DNA of 64,000 nucleotides. Source: Panicum virgatum (Eukaryota > Streptophyta > Magnoliopsida > Poales > Poaceae). The notes beneath the pieces were generated by a model. The model was not told the origin of the DNA, ran no database searches, and saw nothing but the letters and a program-made list of their open reading frames with translations. Position numbers and translations under genes: made by a program. Position 1 is the first letter of the stretch. The number at the start of each line of letters is the position of its first letter. Location of the stretch: contig NC_053146.1 of the NCBI RefSeq assembly GCF_016808335.1, forward strand, positions 24,732,637-24,796,636, given 5' to 3'. Shown here one piece after another: positions 1 through 10,613 of this stretch.

Positions 1-799
1 TCAGGAGTCATCCCCAACATTCATCGGGGTATATGCACACACGATGGTGATATCAATCTACTCTTTATTCTAGTTGTCTCCACTTTGGTCTACTTCAATG
101 CATGCTTTCTTTCTCATATGTGATGCATCCATATGTTCATAGTAAGATTAGATCTATTCGTGGTGATTAGTCTATATCTTGCGGATACGTTGAGGTAGCG
201 TGTTTTAGCTAGTTGGTTGATTACCCCGGTGTGGTGACAGCATGGCGGAGGGAAAAGCTCTAGCGACAACATGATGTGGAATAGGATCGATGGCGAGTAC
301 CATGGGAGTCGTTGCGCGGCCACCAAGAGGAGGAGCTTCGAGTAAGAGCACTTGGTGGGCGTTTGGGGTAAAGCTTTGGGAAACCTTAGGCATTAACATG
401 CACCTCGCACCGACGACCTTCGGAAAGTAGGCCGCTTGCGAGCCACCTTTCTGAGAGATGATTTCGTGTACCTTTAGTTGAGATGCAATCTATGTTTTGA
501 TCACCTTTTTTACTAGAACTGTACCTAGAGACGATAGGCCCTATCTCCTTGGTTGTGTTATCTCATCTACGGTTGTGGGTGCGATGAACACTTATGCTTC
601 ATTCATATCTATCAAGTGTTCAGTTTATATGCAATCTTCGCTTCATGTTTAGGATAGGTTCGATAGATTAGATGGTAAACCCTAGTCGGTTCGCTTCCGA
701 TCCACGGATTGATAAACCTTGGGGGAGTACTCTAAGGGAAAAGCTACCACGATCCGTGCGCTTGTGGTACGTAAATTGGGGCTCTAAGGAGTGTCAACA
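1..799 (+). other. Probable 3' part of an LTR from an unidentified retroelement
   Basis: There is no credible coding frame here; the short open frames have no recognisable domain. The last 130 bases have the texture of a retroelement U5 end (a stretch reading GGGGGAGTACTCTAAGGG, then a GTGCGCTTG motif, ending GTGTCAACA at 799). The Athila LTR later in this window has a similar end (GCGCTTGCGG then GTCAACAAGCA). The left end lies outside the window, so no target-site duplication can be tested. That it is an LTR end at 799 is inference. From 800 the sequence leads into Tat internal DNA. Confidence 0.3.
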
Positions 800-912
800 C
801 TGGTCTTATCCACTGGCCTCACAGAATAAACACATCCTGGCACGCTACGGAATTCAGCAGGTCTAGAGAGGCCGGTCCCAGTGACCGGCCCCAAAAAGTT
901 GATAATTCTTAT

Positions 913-2550
913 TTGGAGTTGAAACTGTTACATTATGAACAAACAATAGCCTGCTCTGGCATTCGGTTAGTTAATGAGTATTCAGTTTCGAATGGTAATA
1001 CAGAAACGGCCAGCCCGTGCGGTCGGCCGAAAATTTTCTTTTGTTATCTCTCTGTATTTGCTGTCGACGTGGCAGGTGACGACGAATTGCCTGCGTCCAC
1101 AGTTGATTTTACAGGCGACGACAAGTTGGGGTACGGGTTTACATCAGCTGACGATTTGGAGGAAGTCGATATAGGTCCCGGGGATAAGCCGCGACCAACA
1201 TTTATCAGTAAAAGGTTAGACCCGAGCCTGCGTGAGCCGATGATAGCACTATTGAAAGAATACTGGGACTGTTTCGCTTGGGATTATACTGAAATGCCCG
1301 GTCTGGATAGAAGCATCGTCAAACATCGGCTCCCACTTAAGAAAGGATTTCAGCCGTTTCAACAACGAGCACGACAGATGAAGGCCGAAATCCTAGAGAA
1401 GGTTAAGAAAGAGGTGCAAAAGATGTTGGATGCAGGGTTCATCAGGCCATGTCGGTATGCAGAATGGATCTCCAGCGTGGTCCCTGTACAAAAGAAGGAT
1501 GGCCGATGGCGAGTCTGCATGGATTTTAGAGACCTCAATAGAGCAACGCCAAAGGATGAGTATCCGATGCCCGTCGCGGAAACGTTGATCAACGCAGCTG
1601 CTGGTCAAAAAATGCTGAGCTTTATGGATGGTAATGCCGGCTACAACCAGATCTTCATGGCCCCAGAGGATTTAAGCAAGACCGCATTCAGAGTACCAGG
1701 CGCGGTCGGCTTGTTCGAGTACTTGGTTATGACCTTTGGATTGAAAAATGCCGGTGCAACATATCAACGCACCATGAATTACATTTTTCATGATCTCATC
1801 GACAAACTGGTAGAAATATACATTGATGATGTCGTGGTCAAGTCCTCATCGGCTGGGGGACATCTGGAAGATTTGCGTAAGGTATTGGAGTGGATTCGGA
1901 GGTCTGGGCTCAGAATGAACCCGAAGAAATGCGCCTTTGATGTATCGGCCGGTCAGTTCTTAGGATTCCTGGTACATGAGCGAGGGATCGAGATCGGCCT
2001 AAAAAGTCAAGAAGCTGTAAGGACGATGAGGCCGCCTACTACGAATAAGGAGTTGCAGAAGCTCATCGGCAAAATCAACTTTGTCAGACGATTCATCTCC
2101 AATCTGTCTGGATGTATCGAGCCATTCATGGGTTTCGTGAAAATCAAGTCCGATGATGAATTTCATTGGGGGGCAGAGCAGCAGCAAGATTTCGACAAAA
2201 TCAAGGAATACTTGTCGAAGCCTCTAGTTTTGGTTCCTCCACGGCAAGACAGGCCCTTCTACGTATACTTATCCGTAGGTGACACCTCCATCGCCTCGGT
2301 GATGGTTCAGAAGCATGACGGATGGGAAAGGGTTGTGTTCTACCTTAGCAGGCGCATGTTGGATGCCGAGACCAGGTACCCTGAGATTGAAAAGCTTTGT
2401 CTCTGTTTATTCTTTACATGTACAAAGCTTCGTCATATTTTGCACTCGGCGGAAACAATCGTTATTTGCAAATCGGATGTCATAAAGCATATGCTGTCGG
2501 CTCCTGTTCTGAAAGGCCGACTCGGAAAGTGGATGTTCGCTGCTGTCAGA
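913..2550 (+). pseudogene. Tat pol: reverse transcriptase and first RNase H domain
   Basis: This would copy the element RNA into DNA inside the cytoplasmic particle. The frame is open from 913. From about residue 95 it has the start of the RT region (PGDKPRPTFISKRLDPSLRE), then RPCRYAEWISSVVPVQKKDG, DFRDLNRATPKDEYPMP, FMDGNAGYNQI and VMTFGLKNAGATYQ. The catalytic box YIDD is at 1819-1830 (about residue 303) and both aspartates are intact. The connection and the degenerate gypsy RNase H follow (YLSRRMLDAE, then CTKLRHIL). The family frame breaks near 2545, and two successive frameshifts within about 45 bases are needed to reach the downstream RNase H, so it is a pseudogene. No start codon for a full polyprotein is visible because gag and protease are missing upstream. 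Confidence 0.85.
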
Positions 2551-2570
2551 GTTCGACATCCGATATCAAC

Positions 2571-3473
2571 CTGGCAAAGGCAGTCAAGGGACAGGCACTG
2601 GCGGATCTCATTGCAGACAGGATCAGCACTGATGTGGCTGCACTTTTCATACGTCCATGGGCCATGTTTTTCGACGGATCGGCGTGTGATGATGGGTGCG
2701 GTATAGGAATTCTTTTGGTATTTCCTGGAGGGGCGACTTGTTCCTTTTCCCTCAGGATGACCACTCCATGCACCAATAATTTAGTAGAGTATGAGGCCGT
2801 TCGCAAGGGGATGGAATTCCTCCTGGAAGGTGGCGCAGAAGCGGTGGAAATATTTGGGGATTCGAAACTGGTGATTTCTCAGCTCACGGAAGAATACAGA
2901 TGTGAGAGCAAGGCTCTTTTTCCGATATGGATGCAGTGCCGTGAGTTGATGTCACAATTCATGTACATTAATTTCCAATGGATACGTAGGACTTTGAACA
3001 ATGAAGTCAATGACTTGGCACAGATGGCTTCCGGATACAAGGAAATAGCCAATGGGGTAGATGTAGAGGTTCAGTTTCTAGAACCTAGAGATTGGAGGGC
3101 CGATATCTTCAATTATTTGAAGGATTCGACTCGGGGGGCACCCAGAAGGATAAGACTCAAAGCTATGAAGTATGTTCTGATAGGGGACGATATGTTCTAC
3201 AGGACTTTGGAAGGACTGCTGCTTAAATGTCTGGGGCCTTCGGAGTTGAATCGGCTCTTGCATGAGGTTCATGAGGGAGCCTGCGGTACTCATCAATCAA
3301 CTCATAAGATGAAGTGGCTGATTAGGCGATCGGGATATTACTGGCCTACCATGCTTGAGGACTGCTTTAAATATTACAAGGGATGTCAGGCATGTCAGAG
3401 ATTCGGCAAGATTCAGATGGTGCCGGCATCAGTAATGAATCTTATCATTAAGCCATGGCCGTTCAAGGGTTGA
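2571..3473 (+). pseudogene. Tat pol: second (archaeal-type) RNase H and integrase zinc-binding domain
   Basis: The first part is an RNase H fold with the expected acidic residues in order: D in FFDGSACDDG, E in NNLVEYEAV, D in FGDSKLVISQL, and D in NEVNDLAQMASGY. A second RNase H of this type after the ordinary one is a Tat-lineage hallmark and probably reinforces RNA-strand removal. The integrase N-terminal zinc finger follows with H-H-C-C spacing (HEVHEGACGTHQ, later KGCQACQ). A TGA at 3471-3473 stands where the family has tryptophan, just before the catalytic core. The domain is otherwise well preserved, so decay seems moderate. Confidence 0.82.
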
Positions 3474-4349
3474 GCCATGGATATGATTGGCCAGTTCAAC
3501 CCGCCATCCAGCAAAGGTCACCAATGGGTGTTGGCTATCACGGATTATTTCATGAAATGGGTGGAGGCGGTACCCATGAGGTCGGTGGCATAGAAAGATG
3601 TGATCAGTTTCGTTAAAGAGCACATCATTCATAGTTTCGGGATTCCCCAGACCATTACGACCGATGGAGGATCGGTCTTTACATCAGAGGAATTTAGGAA
3701 GTTTGCCGATGACACGGGGTTCAAGCTGATCAGATCATCCCCATATTATGCCCAGGCTAATGGACAGGCTGAAGCATCCAACCAGAGCCTTATCAAGCTG
3801 ATCAAAAGGAAGATCGATGAATATCCGAGGCGCTGGCACGAGGTGTTGTCAGAGGCTTTGTGGGCATATTGTATTTCGTGTCATGGATCCATCAAGACGT
3901 CACCATACCATCTGGTCTACGGTCAAGACGCTGTGTTGCCATGGGAGATCACGGCCGGATCGACGCATGTTGAGTTCCAGAATGATCTGTCGGCTGAGGA
4001 GTATGCAACCTTGATGAGTGACAATGTGGAGGATCACACAGAGCTAAGACTTTGGTCACTTGAGAAGCTCAAGGAAAACAAGGCTAAAGTCGCTCGTGCA
4101 TACAACAAAAAGGTCAAGCCAAAAGATTTCCAGGTCGGAGACCTGGTTTGGGAGGCAGTGCTACCATTGGGAACTAAAGATAGGAAGTATGGTAAGTGGT
4201 CTCCAACTTGGCATGGGCCGTACAAGGTTGATCAAGTCTTGCCTGGAAATGCGTACATGCTTGAAGAATTGGACGGTGTCAAGTTTCCTGTAGCCGTCAA
4301 TGGCGAACACCTCAAGAAATATTTCCCGAGCATGTGGGAAGGCGAATAA
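3474..4349 (+). pseudogene. Tat pol: integrase catalytic core and C-terminal domain
   Basis: This would insert the cDNA into the genome. The D,D,E triad can be read: D in AMDMIGQFNPP just after the TGA at 3471, D in TITTDGGSVFTSEEF, and E in ANGQAEASNQSLIKL. A TAG at 3591-3593 interrupts the core between the first and second aspartates, so no full-length integrase can be made. From 3600 the frame is open to a TAA at 4347-4349. The C-terminal part has the basic linker (KENKAKVARAYNKKVKPKDF), a VGDLVW strand and a GPYKVDQVLPGNAYML module resembling the GPY/F domain. I see no chromodomain, as expected for Tat. Confidence 0.83.
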
Positions 4350-4386
4350 CAAGAGCCGATGAAATCCATCTGGCTGTATTATAAAA
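4350..4386 (+). other. Tat pol 3' untranslated spacer
   Basis: This is the short gap between the pol stop and the tandem repeat. No separate feature is visible. Confidence 0.5.
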
Positions 4387-4568
4387 GGCCAACATGTTGA
4401 GTTGGCCAGTAAAAAAAATAATAATAATAAAAGTGAGAGAGGCCAACACGTTGAGTTGGCCAGTAAAAAAAAGAGTGAGAGAGGCCAACACGTTGAGTTG
4501 GCCAGTAAAAAAAAAGAGTGAGAGAGGCCAACACGTTGAGTTGGCCAGTAAAAAATATATATATATAT
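4387..4568 (+). repeat. Four-copy palindromic tandem repeat in the Tat 3' untranslated region
   Basis: Four units start at 4387, 4441, 4483 and 4526, spaced 54, 42 and 43 bases. Each unit carries GGCCAACACGTTGAGTTGGCC (first copy ATGTT), with GGCCAAC and GTTGGCC arms that can pair, followed by CAGT, an A-run and GTGAGAGA. The first unit has an AAT microsatellite and the last an AT microsatellite, which accounts for length differences. Arrays just downstream of pol are known in Tat-lineage elements and have been proposed as seeds of satellite DNA. Here the array sits between sense pol and the antisense PMD gene, so it could act in both 3' untranslated regions. Confidence 0.9.
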
Positions 4569-4671
4569 GAGAAGCAAGGCAGCCGATGTGTAACCATCGA
4601 CTTAAGATGTTTTTAATAGGTACGAGTTTCATATTTAAAAGGCAACATTAAATGTTCTCTGAATTGTTCTA

Positions 4672-4828
4672 CTAGTTCAGGAACCCTTCTATGGCATGGA
4701 TGGCTTCTGCGCGTATGGCGTCGGCTCTTGCTATGATCGCTTCGTCATCCTTGTCATTGCCTATGACTATCTATTGACTAAAGGTGCTTGTCTCTGCGAA
4801 CTCTGCCCGTATTTGCTCGGTTATTTCT
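4672..4828 (-). pseudogene. Antisense PMD gene, exon 5 distal part (C-terminus and stop)
   Basis: On the minus strand the frame crosses from 7913 (right of the solo LTR) to 4828 without a shift once one TTTCT duplication copy is removed. The residues are Glu/Ala/Lys/Ile-rich (ITEQIRAEFAETSTFSQ, later AIIARADAIRAEAIHAIEGF), continuing a predicted coiled coil. It ends at TAG 4672-4674. One in-frame TAG after STFSQ shows decay. The 97 bases to the tandem repeat (4569-4671) hold only untranslated sequence, so this gene and pol converge on the repeat array. Confidence 0.6.
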
Positions 4829-7800
4829 TGTAACACCCGGTTTATAAAAGGACATAAACCGAGCAATCATATACGTGCCAGGATCAAGTCACACGTATAT
4901 ACAACAGAATGAACAATATATCACAGCACATATCACGTAAAAAGATATAATAAAGCGAATACGAATGTTATTTATTACAATAATGACAAAATGTCTGATA
5001 CAGCAGAAGCGAAGTACAAATACGATAAAAACTCTCCGAAGCTGAGCAGGGCGCCACAGGGACGTCGACTGGGAGACGAACACCTAGAAGTCCTCGTAGT
5101 CCTGGTAGCGCTGAGCGAACTCCCTCGCGTCGGCAGGAACTGAGCAGCAGTAGAGTATCCCCAAGAGGAAAAAGAGTAGAGTAGGCAAGTGTGAGTACAC
5201 AACTTGTACTCAACAAGTATAACACAAACTATGAGGCTCTAAGGTTGGCTGACTGACTGCATTAGCTTTTAATCTTGGCAAAATTTTATTAAAGCTATTT
5301 ACTACAAGTTGATGAATTACCATAAAACCCAGTTACATAGTAATTAATCAAAATTAATCATGAACTACTGAGAACCAAACCACAACCATACCAAAACCCC
5401 GAGAGGCACCCCCCTCGTCGGAAGGAGATAACCCCACTAATCAAATGGAGGATCTGGGCCGCTCATGACCGTGAGCACAGCTAGTATACCAGTTTTACAC
5501 TCTGCAGAGGTTGCACATCTTTACCCACAAGTCGTGAGCTATGCTAGATGTTCATCACACTTCCTTAGGTGAGATGACTAGCAAACTCACTACGAGGCCT
5601 TTACAAAGAATCTCGTTGGTAAGGAGTAACCGCGAGGGTTGGATCGGCGACTATGGAGCAGGTCTAGTGGGCGTCAAGAATACCACAGACGAGGCCACTC
5701 ATTATGAGGGACATAGAAGCTTACCACCCTTGCCCCGCAGGTAAGTTACTCCAAACCAAAAAGATCTAATTATTACGCCAAGACTGTCTCATTCCAGTCT
5801 TATGGTAGCGCTGTTGTCCCAGGTTGTTGCTCTATGAACCGGTCCTTATGGAGAGTGGCCAACCCAGCAGTAAGCACTGTGCTGGCCCCCTAAACCATGT
5901 TTCATAAACCATTAATCAAATTAATTAAAAAGGACCAAGTGTGTTATAGCACGGCACCTAGCACAACTAACCAAAATGTAACCCAAGGATATATATAAAG
6001 GATATACAGTGGCTAGGAAAGTCCTTATAGGCATACAGTATTAAAATGTAGTATGAAAATGTATTTAAAAGTGATAGGTTGTTCATGTTATACTTGCCTT
6101 CCTCGTACTGCTCTTACTGCTGCTCAAACTGGTCGGAAGACAGCTGCTCCAGGTACTGGTACTGGAGCTCCTCAGATGGATCACCGTCTACTCACGAACA
6201 CATGGCCAAAAGCAAGGCACACAATAAGCATACAAGCAAACACTAACAAAAGCTAAGAAACAGTACATCAATACATAGAAATAGCACACTAAACTAGTCT
6301 AAAACTATTCTACGCATTACAATGATCCCGTAGACATAAAGAACACCTAAAACGGAGTTAAAACGCGAAAACTAGAGCTAAAACAAGGTTCAGGGACCTA
6401 ATGGCAAGAAAACTGGAGTTCCAGGGGGGTTCTGGGCAAAAACCGGGGACATAAACGTAAATAACAGAAAGATTCGAGGGCTGGCGCACAAAAGACCCTA
6501 ACAGGACGGCGGGATCTATTTCTGGAAAGCTTAGGGGCTAAAGCGATAAAACCAGGGCCTAACTGGGAATACTTTTCAACTAGTATGGACTGCGGGTTGA
6601 TTATCAGGAAACCTAGGGTCTCTTTAGCACAAAGGCCAGCTGAAGCGGTATGCGTGGATGTGGGCCATTGGATCAGGATCTAATGGCTCTAGATGAAGAG
6701 GTATGGCGATCTAATCTAGGCCGTGGATCCGAGATCGGGTGGCCACAGGCGGTTGGGGGCGCGAGCGGCGGCGCTAGCAGCGCCGGCGGCTTGCCGGAGT
6801 TCGGCCAAAGCGTGACCCGGAGGCCGTTTTGACATGGGTTTGGCTCCGGAGTGACGTGCACGACGTCACGAACCCATATATGGGCTCGGTGCGGGCTCAC
6901 GGCAAGCAGAAACAGCGGACCACGGCAAGGCGGCGCGGCAACACACCGACCAGCAATCTCACGCGCGCGGGGAGCAGAGAGTGGCTAGGCCTGAGCGGAA
7001 CTAGATCACGGGAAAGAGGCGGGCATGGTGGAGCTTACCAGGGTGTGATGCAGGCGGGGGTGCGGTGTAGGTAGGTCGGCGGCGAGCTCGAGCGGCGGCG
7101 TTCGGAGCTGCTCGCGGGCGGGGTGGAATTCCCGCGCTAGCGTGGAACAGAGGGCCGGGAAGGCGGCTGGTGTCGACCCTGGCCCCAAGGCAGAGTTCCT
7201 ACGGCGGCTCTCGGTGGCGGGGGCGCGGTGGAGCTGCGGAATCACAGCAGCACAGATCCTCTATGCGGCGGAGCGAGGAGGGCGGCGGCGGCTAGGGTAC
7301 GAGGTGGCTGCGTTGGATGGTAGGGTTCAGGGAGGGGGTGCGGATTCTATTTATAGGGCGGCGGACCTAGGCGTGCGTGCTAGGGACATGGGCGCAGCGC
7401 GGGGATCACGGCGAGTTTGTTCAGCGCGGGCGTCATGCCGGAGAGGAAGGAACTGACCTATGGGGTCGTACTGTCAACGGCGCAAGGAGAGGAATGCAGG
7501 CGAGAGTGGCCCGTGTGGGGTGGCGCTGGGCCGCTGCGTGCTAGGCGGGTCGAGCGCGGCGCTGGTGGAAGGTGGAGGGAAGGTCGTGGGCTGGGCTGAC
7601 TTGGGGGTTGGGCTGACTTGGCTGGATTGGGTTCCCTATTTTCTTTTCTTTCTTCTTTTTCAAACAACCTCAAACCACACTCAAATCTAATTGAAATCAA
7701 ACCAAATTTGAATTCAAACTCTATGCACTCAACCAATTAAAAATATGCACCAGCATGAATGCACAAACATGTTGAACCTAAAATAAATTTTAATTACTTT

Positions 7801-7912
7801 ATGAAGCAGAAATAAATTAGGAATGCAAGGCTAAGCAAATTAAATCCTTAGAAAATTAAATAAATCAATTAAATTTATTATTAAATATTGAAATTTAACT
7901 TAGGGTGTTACA
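4829..7912 (-). mobile_element. Solo LTR of family T, reverse orientation
   Basis: It reads TGTAACACCC at 4829 and GGGTGTTACA at the right end. The duplication TTTCT flanks both sides (4824-4828 and 7913-7917). Orientation is reverse because the AT-rich U3 end with GAATTCAAA motifs lies on the right (7640-7912) and the U5 end TAAACCGGGTGTTACA, reversed, lies on the left. At 3084 bp it is the shortest copy here. A solo LTR arises when the two LTRs of a complete element recombine and delete the interior. It interrupts exon 5 of the antisense PMD gene. Short GC-rich open frames inside it lack domains and are not genes. Confidence 0.93.
7347..7356 (-). promoter_or_regulatory. TATA box in the reverse solo LTR
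   Basis: The minus strand reads CTATAAATAG, a near-consensus TATA box, at the edge of the GC-rich LTR core about 560 bases in from the U3 end. The reverse full-length element has an equivalent CTATAAGTAG at 61728-61737, which supports it as the family T promoter core. Transcription would start roughly 30 bases further on the minus strand. Confidence 0.6.
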
Positions 7913-8435
7913 TTTCTTGGGCTTCTTGCTTGGAGTTTGCAATCGAGGCTTTCTCCTCGTGGATTAGTCTCTGGGTGGTGTAGACCTTTTCTTCATGTTC
8001 CACCAGTTCTTTCTCCAGGAGATTGAGTTGCCTTGTACTCGCAGAGATATCGGCTTTGGCGTTCGGAGTCGCTTTCTTCTGGTTAAGCATCTTGCACTTT
8101 TGAGCGATGTCGGCTTTCAGAGGAATTTGAGAATGACGTAGTTCTATTCTCTATTGTGCTGCTTTCACCTCTGCCCGAAAGAAGGGAAGATGGCCGGCTG
8201 GCCAGAGCTTGACCTGAAGTGACTCTGGGAGTTGGGATTCTATCTGCTCGAGGATTTTCTTTATTTCGCTGGAATCATCAACCGGGGTACTAATTGGAGC
8301 AGCTAGAAGATTTTTAATGTGTTGAAGCTGATCCGTGAGGTCAATCGGCTGCTGTGATGGTGGTACTTTCGCTCCAGGGGTGATCAGACCCATTGATGCT
8401 GGGTCAAAGGAGAGCAAATCTGTAATATTGAAGCC
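7913..8435 (-). pseudogene. Antisense PMD gene, exon 5 proximal part
   Basis: The minus-strand coding part begins after a splice acceptor CTCCACAG at 8436 with residues GFNITDLLSFDPASMGLI. Its first half is a proline- and Asp-rich linker, including PPSQQPIDLTDQLQHIKNLL. A long Glu/Lys/Gln-rich heptad-like stretch follows (RQLNLLEKELVEHEEKVY and IHEEKASIANSKQ), very likely a coiled coil. One TAG at 8151-8153 interrupts an otherwise continuous frame. The exon continues past the solo LTR into 4828-4672. Confidence 0.65.
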
Positions 8436-8519
8436 CTGTGGAGATATTAGAGTTAGTTTTGGAACAAGGTGTATAAATGGAATTATCGGCTGATTTAGAA
8501 TCGGCTCATGTAGTGTTAC
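8436..8519 (-). other. Antisense PMD gene, intron 4
   Basis: On the minus strand it starts GTAACACTAC after exon sequence ending GAACAG and ends TCTCCACAG. It is 84 nt and AT-rich, with GT-AG boundaries. The flanking exon frames support it. Confidence 0.6.
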
Positions 8520-8819
8520 CTGTTCTGAGGAAGAAGCAATGGTCGGTCAGGTTGTGATCGGAACAGTTGGATTTGACGTGACAATAGGGGCATCGGCTAT
8601 GTGAGCCTGTTCGTCACGCACCTCCATCGGAGTGTCGGGAGTCCCGGGTTGAACTTCCATCGGTACATCAGCTTTTGCAGTTCATTCGCTGCGAATTTCT
8701 GCTGAAACGATGGTTGATTCTTGCTGTTCTTGGACTTCAGTTGTTCCAGTGTCGGCTTCATGAACGGTGGTTCCCTGTTGTACTGGGCTTCCAGTACTGA
8801 AGGTGTCTCCAGCTGCGTC
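8520..8819 (-). pseudogene. Antisense PMD gene, exon 4
   Basis: In one minus-strand frame it codes for a low-complexity, Glu/Thr/Pro-rich segment (for example DAAGDTFSTGSPVQQ, VQEQQESTIVSAEIRSE and VQPGTPDTPMEV). Two nonsense codons interrupt it, one after AEIRSE and one after VPITT. It lies between introns 3 and 4. The phase from exon 3 does not lead straight into this frame, which suggests a small indel in exon 3 or a shifted splice site. Confidence 0.5.
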
Positions 8820-8887
8820 CTGAAAATAGGATTATAGTCAACCAGAATATATATGCGTAAGAAAGAAGTTTCGGAGAGATGAATTAC
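8820..8887 (-). other. Antisense PMD gene, intron 3
   Basis: The minus strand starts GTAATTCATC after ACCAACCAG and ends CCTATTTTCAG. It is 68 nt and T-rich, with GT-AG ends, near the short limit for plant introns. Confidence 0.5.
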
Positions 8888-9165
8888 CTGGTTGGTGTTG
8901 GATTCTGATAGATTCGGGGAAGGTTGTATTGTTTTCTTGATGACTCATCTTGCGATGATCTTCCTTTTCTTAGTCGGGACTCGGGGGGGGCAGCACTTTC
9001 AGAGGTTTGTCTCCGCTTAGAAGCCGACTGGGGTGAGTCTGGATGAGCAGTCATTATTACTTTCTTCATTGGCGGTGACTCCTTGCAAAAAAGAACATCA
9101 GGGGCGATTGGAAGTAAGTAGAATGGCTCCCCGTCACTGGTCATGGGTTCTGGATCATATTGTTG
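8888..9165 (-). pseudogene. Antisense PMD gene, exon 3
   Basis: It begins after acceptor TTACAG at 9166 with QQYDPEPMTSDGEPFYL and continues with a basic, Ser-rich stretch (SPQSASKRRQTSESAAPP, then RLRKGRSSQDESSRKQ) that could act as a nuclear localisation signal. No catalytic motif is visible. It is separated from exon 2 by the 76-nt intron that received the 27.9-kb nest. Confidence 0.6.
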
Positions 9166-9196
9166 CTGTAAGCAAGGTGAGTAGGGTTAGCTAAGT

Positions 9197-10613
9197 TGTA
9201 ACACCCTAATTTAAAATTCATAATTTAATAATAAATTTAATTGGCTTTATTTAATTTTCTAGGATTTAATTTGCTTAGCCTTGCATTTATAATTTATTTT
9301 TGCTTCCTAAAGTAATTAAAATTTATTTTAGGGCTAAAATGTGTGTGCATTCATGCTGGTGCATTGTTTTATTTGTTTGAGTGCATAGGGTTTGAATTTA
9401 AATTTGAATTTGAATTCAAATAGGTTGAGTGGTGTTTGAAATAGGAAATAGAATAGGAAAAGAGGAAAGGAAACTAGAAACCAAACCAGCCCAGCTGACC
9501 CGTTTTGGCCCAACTCCATCCCGCTCTCTCTTCAGCCCATCAAACCGAAGCGGCCCAGCCCTTCCCCTCCTTCTCCCTCACCCCGCGGCCCGCTCCCCTA
9601 GCTCGGCCCAGCTTTCCCCCACGCGCCGAAGCCCAGCGTCACGCGCGGGCATCGTCCTCGCTGCTCTGGGCCCGCACGTCAGCGCCCGCTCCAGCGGCAG
9701 CACGCTCGCCCGCTTGCGCGTCGCCTACCTCTCCCCCTCGCCAGGCCCACGGGCAGTCACTCGCAGACGCGCCTCAGCCCACCTGCCAGCAGACGCAGGC
9801 CGAGCACTCCTCGCCCACGCGACCTCGGGCCCACCCGCCAGTGACCTTCGCTCGCGCCCAGGCCCACAAGTTGGCGCTGCTCACCCGCGTTTTCCTTTCC
9901 TCGCTCTGTCACTGACAGACCAGCCCACCCCGTCAGCTCCGTCCCCTTCCTTCCTTTCTCCCCCGCGCTGAGTCCGGCCGGGATTCGCCGCCATGATTCC
10001 CGGTGATCACCTTCCATCGCCCGCACCGCAATCATAGGCCCTGCTGCTTTTAAACACCACCCCGGCCTCCCCTGTGCCGCACTTGCCTACCTTCATAGCC
10101 GCCCAGAGCCCCTACCCCACGCATCTCGCTGTGCTCCGCCGCGCCATGCCTCTGTGCTGCCGCAGACATGCCACCCCGCTGCAGCCCCACCCATGCAAAC
10201 CCCCGCAATAGCTTTGCCGTAGCCCCAGGACTCCTCCCGAGATCTTGGCCTCGCCCCTAACCCCGAGCAGCGCAGGAATCGTGCCGGACCGCCCGCAGGT
10301 GAGCTTTCTAGGCTCGCCGCGATTCCACACCACCGGTGACGTTCAAGTCGCCCTGACCCCGCAGCACTTCCGCAGGCCCCTACCGAGTCGATCCAAGGAG
10401 TCCAGGAGCCCGGAGATGCCCCGCAGTGCCCCTATCCGTGAGCTCCGTCGTGTCGCTTTCGCCGGATCTCGATGCCGGCGCTGCTGCACAACGACTACGT
10501 CCAATCCCGAGCCTGGTGAGCACCGCCCTAGCCTCCTGATCCTTTTGCACTAGATTGGTTGGACCGTAGAACCCTGGAGCCCTTAGAACCGCGTACGCCA
10601 GCACTGCGCCGCC
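9197..10613 (+). mobile_element. Solo LTR 'H' of family T, segment 1 of 3 (U3 and promoter region)
   Basis: It starts TGTAACACCC at 9197 with the family U3: an AT-rich stretch, the TGCATTCATGCTGGTGCAT motif near 9345-9365 and GAATTCAAA repeats. GC-rich core follows from about 9480. The segment stops at 10613, where the non-autonomous element is inserted. Host flank duplication is TAAGT (9192-9196) against CAAGT (37083-37087), one mismatch. The GC-rich core has many overlapping open frames on both strands, a composition effect and not genes. Confidence 0.88.

Noticed and set aside
672..866. A 64-codon frame near the left edge
   Set aside because: It crosses the presumed LTR end at 799 and has no family features.
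4387..4568. CRISPR-like repeat array
   Set aside because: There are no unique spacers, units are contiguous with A-rich linkers, and the genome is eukaryotic.
4829..7912. TGTAACACCC/GGGTGTTACA ends read as terminal inverted repeats of a DNA transposon
   Set aside because: The same units flank gag-pol with a primer site and polypurine tract, so they are LTRs. The short inverted ends are normal for LTRs.
9429..9971. Long open frames in GC-rich LTR cores (also near 22000, 26700, 40100, 45300, 46300)
   Set aside because: High GC suppresses stop codons in several frames on both strands at once, and the frames are not shared between LTR copies.
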